A stretch of DNA of 64,000 bases, from positions 77,412,350-77,476,349 of the forward strand of contig NC_135507.1 in NCBI RefSeq assembly GCF_052857255.1, in the 5' to 3' direction. The stretch's first letter is position 1. Every line of letters starts with the position of its first letter. Below the pieces are notes generated by a model, which saw only the letters and a list, made by a program, of their open reading frames with translations, was not told the DNA's origin and searched no databases. Of this stretch, positions 55,451-64,000 are shown in pieces. The DNA is from Amblyomma americanum (lineage: Eukaryota; Arthropoda; Arachnida; Ixodida; Ixodidae). A program made the translations under genes and the position numbers.

Positions 55451-56870
55451 CCGTCGTTTACGATATTCACTTCAGTGAACTTGTTTAAGAATCCATCTTT
55501 CGTTTCTCCGTCGCGCATCCAAAATCAGCAGTGTCAAGCGCGAAGTCGCCGCTCACGATATCCGTTCCAAGAGAGGCTGCAGACAACCCACCGTGCTCAA
55601 TTCTGCGACGCAATCCGAGACGGCCCCGCTGGCGCTGCTAGGCCTAGCGCTTACGTCGCTCACAGTCGCAGCGTCCGCACTCGCGACTCTCTCGCCGTCT
55701 TCTGATCCTTTGCGCAGCCTGCTGTCGATTGCATCTCGACCGATACCAAAACTTTCTGCTTCGTTCCGGAACTAAGCGAAACAGATAAAGGTACACAGTT
55801 CCACTGGCGCGTTCTTTTGAACAGCAGCAGCAATTCGGCCTCGCTCCGTCTCAGTTGCCGTACGGTGTTTTTTTCTACACCGTTCGAAAGGTTCGGAATG
55901 GCGACAACCACTCCGTTAGAGACGGCTGATGAACGATTGCGGACCTCGTTAGCACAATGTCAGTTCTAGCTGCTGTTGCTTCGGTGTTTATGATATCATG
56001 TGCACCGTTTTACCGGTGTTCTCGTCTGGTGATGCGGAGTTTTAAAGCGGACGAACACCGATAAACCTCCCATCTCGTGTCATTCGTGTTTAGTGTGTTA
56101 TAGGGCCTCGGGGAGAGTGACTGTGTTTGCCTCGACATCCAGAAGATACCGCCGCATTCTTGTATAAGGTGTTGAAATCTTTCTATTGATGTACCACACA
56201 TTTCTCTGGTGTCATCTTGTTGGCTAAATTTCCTTTTGTATATTCGCGTTCTAAGACACCCTGATCTGGCTTCAAGGAGTAGGGCACTGCCTCTTGAGTT
56301 ATCACAGAACTATTCCTTATTGATCTTCATTTTACAGCTTTATACAGTTATACAGTTGCTTTTTGCCATTGAACCAAGCATGTTTTTACCATCTACGTTG
56401 CATCCTCCATATATGCAGCGAAAGTGAAAAAAGGAGAGGAAACTTCAGGGTGCTTGCCAACGTTCCGACAGGAAAACTTGACTTCGTCTGGGCAAAGCAT
56501 TCATCACTGACGGGATTTAACTAGGGTCATCCCTCCGAGTTGGAAGAACCAGTGAGGGAGAGGAGTGTGTGAAGTGGGAAAGGAGTTAGGGTGGGGATAA
56601 TTAAAGTTGTCTAGACATGATGACTGCCAAAGTGGATTATCCGGTTGACCTGCAACACTTTTAAAAGAAAAAGGCAAGCTCAGCACGAAGGAATGCGGGT
56701 GTGTGGAGCGTGAAGAGATAGCCAGCGTGGCCTTGAAAATATAGGTGTCCAGCTGGGACAAGGGGCTTGCTATGACTGGCTGCGTTGATCTGAAAACTCA
56801 TATAAGGGGTTAGTCAGCATGGCGGAACAAAATACCGAGAAAGATATAACAAAGTAAAAAGAGAACCCAT
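55450..56870. other. No recognisable gene
   Basis: Short overlapping frames only, with no domain, repeat or tRNA that I can support. Confidence 0.4.
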
Positions 56871-57640
56871 GAGGGGTACAGTCCCTCCCATCCACATCTC
56901 AACTCTCGCGCGACGTATGCCGCGGATACGTGCACTCTCCTGGCACTGGAACTTCAAGCCATTTATAGTGCCATCGCTTCCCTTCCGCTCGTTCCAACAT
57001 TCAATACAGTTCATAATTACAGCGACTCCCTTGCCGCCCTTAAACAGCTTAAGGCTGTTCGACCCACATTCCAGATTACACAATCAATTGATGTGCTCTG
57101 CGCAAAGCACCCATGTCCTTTGCGCATACACTGGGTTCGCAGCCATGCTCAGGATCCACATAACATTCAAGCGGATGCTATGACTCATCTTCACATATCA
57201 TACTGCCCGTAACCTTCCCCTCTTCCCACAGACCCGTTCCTGTCCCATGTTTCCGATTCACAACTACTGCGCCAGCGAACACGCGCTCTAATTCCTGTGT
57301 TCGCACCCTCTCCCCCGTAGCCTTACTCGGCCGGCAGGAGGTATCCGTGTGCCGGATTCTGGTAGGCGCGGCTCTGAAATCATCTGTTCGTCACCGGTGG
57401 CGTGCAACAGATCTGCCAGCAACTGACAGGTGCCCTCACTGTGGCGCTGCACAGGACATTTGTGATGTGCGGCACTAGTGGACATGCCCAGCGACGGCTG
57501 ATATTATAAGACGGCTCCTCTGGGAGGTGGGCCTGCGATGAATCCGCGAACGTGACTTTGTGAAGTGGACTGCGAACAATTATTTTGGCGGCAGCCTCAG
57601 CGACTACCTCAGCGCAACGGGAGATCTTCACTCCTCCTTT
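56870..57640 (+). pseudogene. I-group LINE 3' end: RNase H and zinc cluster
   Basis: RNase H text: TLLALELQAIYSAIASLP, NYSDSLAALKQLKAV, then IHWVRSHAQDPHNIQADAMT, giving the E, D and terminal H/D residues. Downstream DRCPHCGAAQDICDVRH then WTCP forms a C-x2-C-x8-H-x4-C cluster, and LLWEVGLR ends the protein. Stops and frame changes mark it as dead. RT is missing. Confidence 0.75.
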
Positions 57641-57796
57641 TAACTTTCTGTCTCTCGCAATCCTTCCCCTTCTTACAACTTATGCCTCGTGGCACATTTT
57701 TCGAATAAAAAAGCGTATGTCTCATTCTTCAGTTAGAATACTCACGCTCAACTATTTTGTGTGCTTTCTTCCTATTGACTTTAAATTTGAAACAAG

Positions 57797-58050
57797 TTGA
57801 TGATGATTATGGATTTTTATGGCGCAAGGGCGTCTATGGCCAAAGAGCGCCATGGCACAAGGTATTATTCGATTACCCAAGGTGGGGTCAAGGACCCATT
57901 TTTCAGCATTTCAGCCCTTACAAGCCGAGCACAAGGCAAGGGGAAAGCTTGTACCCATTTTATCACCGGTGGGTACCCGGCGGCACTGGTGATCGAACCC
58001 CGCACCTCCCGCAAGCGAGGCGGGTGCTCAAACACTCGACCACCGCAGAT
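57797..58050 (-). repeat. tRNA-related SINE of a second family
   Basis: The minus strand begins 'tgcggtggtcgagtgtttga' (A-box region, 58,028-58,047) and carries a B box GGTTCGATCACC (about 57,989-57,999). The body differs from the Ruka-like SINEs, ending 'gcgccataaaaatccataat'. It is flanked by LINE debris on both sides. Confidence 0.7.
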
Positions 58051-58109
58051 TTGGAACAAGAATGGGCATTCCCTTCTCAGCAAATTGTGCAAACATTTTT
58101 ATGGGGCAG

Positions 58110-58605
58110 TGGGGTGGTGCGCCCAGGCACCCCCCGCTCACCATGCATTGCAGTGAAGCGGCGGGCGTCGAAAGAAACCGGTTCCGTGTGGCGGCGCTGT
58201 TGCAGCATGGGCTGCAACAGCAAATTGCCAAAGAAAATATCTATGATAATTGTAGGCGAAGCTCGTTGTTTGAGGCCAGGATGGTAGTTTTGCGGACTAA
58301 GACATATAGAGTCAGGTACCACGAGATAGACACGTTGTCCGTTGCGTGCGGAGAGGAGGAGGAAACGGCTGAACGCTTGATACTTTTCTGTAATGGGCTT
58401 CACCCTACAGTGGAAAGCAGCGGGGCTGATTTATCCAAGGCATTGGGGTTTAAGGACAGTGAAGGGAGCGTAGATTTTAAGCGGGTAGAAACAACCAAGC
58501 GAAGGTTATCTGATTGGTGGCTAAAATCAAGAGAAAAGTAAAATTTCATAAGTCATGGCTAGGTGGCTTGAGCCACCGCCCGATTTAATTGTTCAGCCGT
58601 ATCCA
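58110..58605 (+). pseudogene. LINE 3' end (C-terminal domain and 3' UTR)
   Basis: The frame from about 58,160 to the TAA at 58,539-58,541 reads ENIYDNCRRSSLFEARM, VACGEEEETAERLILFCNG, KALGFKDSEGSVDFKRVE and RRLSDWWLKSREK. The end matches 6,236-6,330. The short 3' UTR passes directly into the ATCC array, so the array is the element's tail. Confidence 0.65.
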
Positions 58606-58846
58606 TCCATCCATCCATCCATCCATCCATCCATCCATCCATCCATCCATCCATCCATCCATCCACCCATCCATCCATGCATACATCCATACATCCATTA
58701 ATACATCCAACCATCCATCCATCCACCCACTTACCCACCCACCCACTCAACCATCCATCCATCCATCCATCCATCCATCCATCCATCCATCCATCCATCC
58801 ATCCATCCATTCATCCATCCATCCATCCATCCATCCATCCATCCAT

Positions 58847-58882
<36 letters not shown>

Positions 58883-59036
58883 CCATTCGTCCATCCGTCC
58901 ATCCGTCTATCCGTCCATTCGTCCGTCCGTCCATCCGTTCGTCCGTCCGTCCGTCCGTCCGTCCGTCCGTCCATCCATCCATCCATCCATCCATCCATCC
59001 ATCCATCCATCCATCCATCCATCCATCCATCCATCC
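58606..59036. repeat. (ATCC)n microsatellite, ~430 bp, with variant blocks
   Basis: Tetranucleotide array with ATAC, ACCC, GTCC and ATTC variants grouped in blocks (for example GTCC-rich 58,918-58,970). It grew from the tail of the LINE ending at 58,605. The 'SIHP' and 'DGWM' open frames are artefacts. Confidence 0.97.
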
Positions 59037-59244
59037 AATGATGGGATGGTTGGGCTGCGCGTGTGGTCGCCTGTTCAACGAAAGTTTTCGCGCGATTTCT
59101 TTGTGATGTAGTGATCACTTCTGGCCGTCCGACAGCGAAGTAATGTCGAATCTTCGGCGGCAAAGGCACTGTTTTGCCCCTGGGTGTTAAAACAGTGCCT
59201 GTGCATCTAATGACCATCCTACACCCACCCAATTTTTTATTGCC

Positions 59245-59532
59245 GTGAATTACCTTTCCTCCTATAATCTAGGAAACGCTGTGAGCTCAGGCAATGCCGA
59301 CAGTAATGAGCCAATCAGTTCCTTGCTGGATGCATATGATGCTCACAGTGCAGAGACTGATTTTGACAAATTCATTGAGTCGGGTAACTTGTCATTGGCA
59401 GAACGCAAACTGTGCCGAACATCTGCAGAGCACCGCGGTTACGTGATCGAAAAGAGTGACAACTGGCTGATTCACTATAAGGCAGGTTGCGTAGCGGAGA
59501 GTGCTCAACCTTGCTCTGCAGGCACCAAATAA
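59245..59532 (+). other. Unidentified ORF, possible exon
   Basis: The frame reads SSGNADSNEPISSLLDAYDA, ETDFDKFIESGNLSLAERK and CRTSAEHRGYVIEKSDNW. Composition is protein-like. Upstream CTATAATCTAG could be an acceptor and 'ataaggcag/gttgcg' a donor, which would make an exon of about 59,272-59,485. No family is recognised. Confidence 0.3.
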
Positions 59533-59534
59533 GG

Positions 59535-60165
59535 CGAGCCAAGAGTCACTGCAATTTGTGACAAAGGGTTGCTTTACCCATCCCCTGTGCTCTTCATGAC
59601 AGTGAGAAAACTGGATAATTTGTGCACGACGTTTTTCAGCCAGGAAAAGTGCGCAGTGACAGCAAATAGTTGACGTTATGGTATTGGGGAAATCCCAGCT
59701 TTTATGTGGTGTAGGCTGCAGCCAGCACACTGAAGCGCTTACAGCCAGCACTGCCAAGTTTCATGTCCTGACAAGATTGCACTTTTAGGTAAAGAGCATT
59801 AACGAGTCGCGAAAAGCACGTAGAAAAAAGAGGCTTTAAGCCAAGGTGAGTCGGTGCTCGTAGTGGGGTGGCATGTTGCGAGTAAACACAAAAACATAAA
59901 TACCCTTGAAACGTTCGACAATGGACTTGAGTAAGCATAGTTGCAGCATTGAAATAAAGCATTGCTTTGTTTTTGTGAAGTTTTTGTTTTGCATCCAGCC
60001 GTGTTAATATATCAGCGGTATTTGACCGCACATTTTGCATGAATGTCTGATTAGTCGGTCACACAGATTCTAAAATTCTCACCGCATTGCTTAGAGTGCG
60101 GGATAAACCGTTACCACAGAACGATTAAGAAGGGAACCTAAATTGGAGCATCTCTTGATTCCGGT
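59535..60165. other. No recognisable gene
   Basis: Nothing identifiable. Frames on both strands are short and without domain signatures. Confidence 0.4.
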
Positions 60166-60167
60166 GC

Positions 60168-60362
60168 TGGTCCCGTTCGATGACGCGGGTCCGATCGCGG
60201 CCGCGGCGACCGCGTTTCGATGGAGGCGAAACGCGAGGCGTCCGTGTACAGAATGACATCAGTCCAACCCCCCGAGGTGGTCGAAATTATCCAGAGCCCT
60301 CCACTATGGCGTTCCTCATAGCCTGATGCGCTTTGGAACGTTAACCTCCAGTAAAACAACCT
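60168..60362 (+). repeat. SINE, 5' truncated
   Basis: It starts inside the tRNA head with a damaged B box ('cgggtccgatcgcggccgcg') and carries 'gaggtggtcgaaattatcca' and 'ccctccactatggcgttcct', ending with 'gctttggaacgttaacctcc'. Confidence 0.7.
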
Positions 60363-60724
60363 TCGTTCCGGTTTCTTGTTAGCCCGCCTCGAAGAGAGCG
60401 CATCCACCTACGTCGCAGCTGTCTTGCAGTCCTCTCAGCAATCCGGCTGCTTCGTGTTGGCCGCAGACAGTCTCGGTGATCGATTGCGCTCTTACGAACG
60501 TCTCTCCCTTTACCTAGCTGTTCCTATGTGCGTCAAGAATATGTTTTGTACAAGATTTAAAACACGGCGCGGTACCTACAACTCAGTATGCATTCACCAA
60601 TGCGAAGCATCTGAAGTATACTGTGCTGTGACCGCGCATTAGCATCATCGCGCTGTTGCGTGTTAATTGTGAGGTGATATCATGGGTCGCTATCATATTT
60701 CCTTCTCCTAATTCGCCCAGCAGT

Positions 60725-61352
60725 TCACAATTTTCAGCGAGCGGTTGGAAGCGGTAAAGGAATACGTCTACTTAGGGCAGGTAGTGACAGCTGAACCGGA
60801 TCATGAGAGGGAAATAACTAGAAGGATAAGAATGGGGTGGAGCGCATATGGCAGGCTCTCTCAAATCATGAATAGCAGTTTACCAATATCCATCATGAGA
60901 AAGTGCACAGCAGCTGTACATTACCGGTACTCGCCTGCGCGGCAGGAACGCGGAGGCCAAAGGAAAGGGTTCAGCTCAAGTTAAGGACTACGCAACGAGC
61001 CATGGAAAGAAAAATGATAGGTGTAACGTCAAGAGACTGGAAGTGGGCAGAGTGAGTGAGGGAACAAATGCGTGTTAATGACATCCTAGTGGAAATCAAA
61101 AAGAAGAAATAGGCTTCGGCAGGGCATGTAATGCGAAAGCAAGATAACCGGTGGTCCTTAAGGGTAACGGAGTAGATTCCAAGAGAAGAAAAACGTAATA
61201 GGGGGCGGCTGAAAGGCAGGTGGGAGGATCAGATTAGGTAGTTTGCGCCGATAAGGTGGTCGCAGCTGTCAAAGGACAGGGTTAATTGGAGAGACACGGG
61301 AGAGGCCTTTGCCCTGCAGTGGGCGCAGTCAGGCTGATGATGATGATGATGA
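60725..61352 (+). pseudogene. RTE-clade LINE 3' end with GAT tail
   Basis: VKEYVYLGQVVTAEPDHE then REITRRIRMGWSAYGRLSQI is the RTE C-terminal RT region. The RTE-typical post-RT text then follows in several frames, with stops. It ends 'gcagtcaggctgatgatgat' with a (GAT)n tail (61,333-61,352), the usual RTE 3' end. The same family as 1,378-2,450 (-). Confidence 0.85.
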
Positions 61353-62220
61353 TCCGTCTAAGGTGAGCCCATGTTCACCTGAAAGGCAGTGGCATCTTGT
61401 TGCCTTGTCCAACACAAATTTTTTGAAGCATTCGAAGGTTAAACAACGGAAGTTCCTCTAAACACTGAAAATCAGGGTCCGTTTTGGTTGAAGCATACAC
61501 GACTCTTAACGTGTCTTCAGCTGCAATCGCGTTTTTTTTTTATTTCTTTAGCGGCTGGATATGGAACTGACTGGGCTTTTCATCGGTCAAGGCGGTGTTT
61601 ATCAAAAGAAAGAGCAGAACTCCTTAGAACACGGTTGCCATATGGCTCGAGTTATAATGCATTGCGTGGCGCGTGTTGAGTACAACTCTCAAACCTGTTA
61701 TCTAACGCTCCACACTACGTATGAAAGGGCTCTGTGATCAACCGTTAGCTACTTATCCTTTTTTTTTCAGACAAACAAAACGATCTGCGCATCAGGGAAA
61801 CACGCTACGAGCTTCATCTTTGAAACAGATTGAAGGCGGTTGCACCACCATCCTCAGTTTTTTTTCTTAATTTCACACTCTGAAAAAAAAAAAAGGTCGG
61901 GGAATTCACTAAGTAGAGACTAACCTGTTAATTGTCACACAAATCACTACCTGCTTAGCAACTGAACGTAGTAAACATATGTAACTAAAACTAGTGAAAG
62001 TTACTACCTTAAAAAGCTAGTGAACACCACTAAAATCGGAAACAAGAAGCTAGTAGTGTTTACTAAGAAAATGGGCAGAAACTTCCGGCATATGCTGCTA
62101 GGTTTTTCCTGCCGTCGGCTGGCATGGATAGTTAGATTTATGCACAGTGAAAAAAAAAAAGCTACATAACCGATCTGACCAATTCCGGACGCCCATCAGA
62201 GCTACCAGACCGTGCTGGCC
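61353..62220. other. No gene; AT-rich stretch with 'agtgaa/ttact' motifs
   Basis: 61,900-62,075 contains recurring 'ctagtga', 'ttcacta', 'tagtaaac' and 'gtttacta' words in both orientations, suggesting small overlapping palindromes. Poly-T/poly-A runs lie at 61,530-61,540, 61,858-61,866 and 61,885-61,895. Confidence 0.4.
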
Positions 62221-62224
62221 ATAA

Positions 62225-62640
62225 TCACGCACTTAAGCAGTTGACACATGTCCGGCAGCGTGTCCGGCGCGCCGCTCCGGTCGCCGCTTCCGAAATGCAT
62301 GCCGCCCCAATTCAAGCAGGGACACACGGAACGGCGAGCGCCGGCGCGCCGCTTTTCTCAAGCTCCGCCCACAGCCGGTGTCAGCTTGCCATGGCACAGC
62401 GGTGCCTCGGTGTATACGCTTCACGTCCGCCCAGAAAGGAAAACAGCCCTGCTATCAGAAAGACTGCTAGCAGCGATAAAACTTGCCTGCGCAGGCAGTG
62501 AGCTTTCGGCAAAGGCGCCGCGCGCGGGGCCGTCGGGCAACGAACGGCACAGTCAGTAGTAACTCTATGGGCGCAGCTGCCTGGCTGCCCTGGTCGTCGC
62601 TAGGCCTATAGCCTATTTCGCATTGAAGCTGCACCGGACG
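62225..62640 (-). repeat. CpG-rich dispersed repeat
   Basis: Reverse-orientation copy of 16,610-16,990, sharing 'gtgtatacgcttcacgtccg' and 'cacagccggtgtcagcttgc' (as read on +). The copies are rich in CpG and contain GGCGCGCC-type sites. Confidence 0.65.
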
Positions 62641-62878
62641 CCCCTTCAGTATGGGGTCATCTGTAGAATGAGCGGCGAGACTGGGTTTTGCTGCAGCAGC
62701 TGCGGTGAGTATGTTACGAGGTCCAGTAAAAGAAAGGAAAATAACTGTACTGTTCACACCACTGTTTGCACAGCGGGCTGCAAAAGTGACACTGAAGCAG
62801 TCGCCAGAACACGGCCCCAGGAAAAAAATTGTCGAGCTTCAACGCGGCTTCGACTACAGTGTGCAAGCGAAAGCTGTT

Positions 62879-63265
62879 ATGCGTGGTCTTCACTGTCTCA
62901 AATCAAATGCCAAAAGCCAAGGTGAAAGGTCAAGATCAGGTACCCAATGGTCATAGTCATGATCACCTGGTCACACCACTATAGCTTGAGCCATACCACC
63001 ACGCAGTTACGTTCTTTTTAACCCCCTGAGGCATTAAAGGCCATTGTCGATGTGTTGGCCACTGTCTCACATCAAATGTCACGGATCAAGGTCAAACATC
63101 AAGGTCAGATACCCAATGGTCCGAGTCATGATCACGTGGTCATACTACCATAGCTTCGGCCATACCACCACTCAGCTAAGATCGGCTTTACCCTGTGAGG
63201 CATTGAAGGTCGTTGTCTTATCCACAACGAAACATGAAGTTGTACTCCGAGGAGTAAACCTCTCG
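62879..63265 (+). repeat. Two tandem copies of the ~170-bp repeat
   Basis: 'tacccaatggtc' recurs at 62,940 and 63,110, with 'agtcatgatcac-tggtca', 'ccataccaccac-cag' and 'gaggcatt-aaggtc-ttgtc' spaced alike. Related single copies lie in intron 2 of both PLK-like genes. Confidence 0.65.
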
Positions 63266-63511
63266 CTCTAAAATAAAAATGTTCAGTGCACCACCGATTG
63301 CCTGCTGTCCTGCCCCTAGATGGCGCCACCATCTGCTAACCTCCAAGGAATGTCAACGCGGGATAAGAGGCTTTGGAACCGATTTTCCGCAGTTGGTGTG
63401 ATCGAAGAGCTCTGCCAACCACCATCGTTCTTTCGCCCTGGAAGGCGATGGACGGTTGTTTTACAAAAGTCACAGTGAATAAAAATTGCTACAGTACACT
63501 CAGTACAAAGC

Positions 63512-63517
63512 TTTATT
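63512..63517 (-). promoter_or_regulatory. Putative poly(A) signal of unit 3
   Basis: AATAAA on the minus strand, aligned with the signals of units 0-2. Confidence 0.55.
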
Positions 63518-63900
63518 CAACTGTATCGTACATAAATTAAAATTGCATTACAGCCACAGTCTGTGCACACATCAAAACTGAGTCACTACGATCCACCTAT
63601 GAAGCACAATCGCAGCCTTGCGGGCAGCTACACAGTCCTTGTCAAAATTAGCATGTGGTCATGAGCTGCAATGGCGAAGCATGACTAGTGCTAGTCAGCA
63701 AAGAAAATAATAGCTAAAATGCTGCGCGAAAGTAAATGTGGTTCCTAAAATTTGTTTTGTGGAATTAAAAGGCTGATTATAATATGAGTTAACACCACAG
63801 GAACCCATGGCGGCACCGGAAAGACGAGTATTCGTGAACGAGTCTATATGATAAAGCGTTATTGTCAATACGTATGAATCTTTAAATATACACGTACTTA

Positions 63901-63979
63901 TTTGCCATCAAAAATACCCCCGTCAATGTAGGGGTCGTCAGTGCTGATGCAGGCCATGCTGTTGAGCAGAGTCCTTTTA
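63901..63979 (-). CDS. Possible terminal exon of the unit-3 gene
   Basis: A minus-strand frame opens after a TAG that could be a splice acceptor and reads KRTLLNSMACISTDDPYI then DGGIFDGK, with a TAA near 63,899. It lies where exon 6 would be relative to the poly(A) signal, yet its text does not resemble exon 6 of copies 1 and 2. It is either a diverged tail or an unrelated open stretch. Confidence 0.25.
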
Positions 63980-64000
63980 GGCTAGCATGTCGGGAGCTTT

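Larger units (their letters stand above)
63290..64000 (-). repeat. 3' end of duplicated unit 3
   Basis: 63,300-63,640 matches the 3' UTR and flank of unit 2 (36,330-36,650) in the same orientation, including the AATAAA at 63,512-63,517 (as TTTATT) and 'cgcagccttgcgggcagcta'. Similarity fades toward 63,780. The gene body would lie to the right of the window. Confidence 0.7.

Noticed and set aside
58559..59232. Long 'SIHP' and 'DGWM' repeat proteins on both strands
   Set aside because: Artefacts of the (ATCC)n array, which lacks stops in all frames.

Overview
This looks like nuclear genomic DNA of an arthropod, most likely a metastriate ixodid tick. There are no bacterial operons. Genes are split by GT-AG introns. 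The window is crowded with tRNA-derived SINEs of the Ruka-like type known from ticks, and with degraded LINEs of the RTE, I and CR1/L2 groups, DNA transposons and long microsatellites. The species assignment is inference from the repeat types.

The backbone is a cluster of duplicated units, each carrying a small polo-like kinase (PLK)-related gene. Unit 0 (+ strand) contributes only its 3' end (1-385). Unit 1 (+) spans about 9,090-29,560. Unit 2 (-) spans about 36,205-51,815. Unit 3 (-) enters at about 63,290 and shows only its 3' end. Units 1 and 2 are arranged tail to tail around a spacer of about 6.6 kb. In both, six exons of matching length and phase can be read. Exons 1-5 encode a PLK-type kinase domain. 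Exon 6 is a short tail that ends at an equivalent stop in both copies, followed by an AATAAA. No polo-box exons were found, so the predicted products are kinase-only, about 319-320 residues. Copy 1 has lost conserved kinase residues (APE to AAE, DxW to HxW) and has three weakened splice sites. Copy 2 has an intact kinase core and canonical splice sites, but its exon 1 has no in-frame ATG.

The spacer holds a two-exon THAP-domain gene (29,733-31,193, +) facing a SWIM zinc-finger exon (31,195-31,885, -), a non-LTR reverse transcriptase fragment and a Tc1-like transposase remnant.

Comparing the duplicated units dates several insertions and gives candidate empty sites. They include a 3.45/4.7-kb TTAA-flanked TIR element inserted at different places in the two units, a 1.23-kb TIR transposon nested in one copy of it, a SINE with a perfect 11-bp target duplication, and a CR1/L2-like LINE whose ORF2 is interrupted by a single stop. 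Two Penelope-type repeats with hammerhead-ribozyme cores lie in intron 1 of unit 2.

Layout outside the units: 455-6,503 is LINE and SINE debris. 6,504-9,090 has no confident gene. 52,000-63,290 holds a long (CA)n tract, an LTR-like segment, a Ty3/gypsy fragment with integrase-before-RT order, I-type LINE 3' ends (one with a 430-bp ATCC tail), SINEs, an RTE 3' end, a CpG-rich repeat and a pair of about 170-bp repeats.
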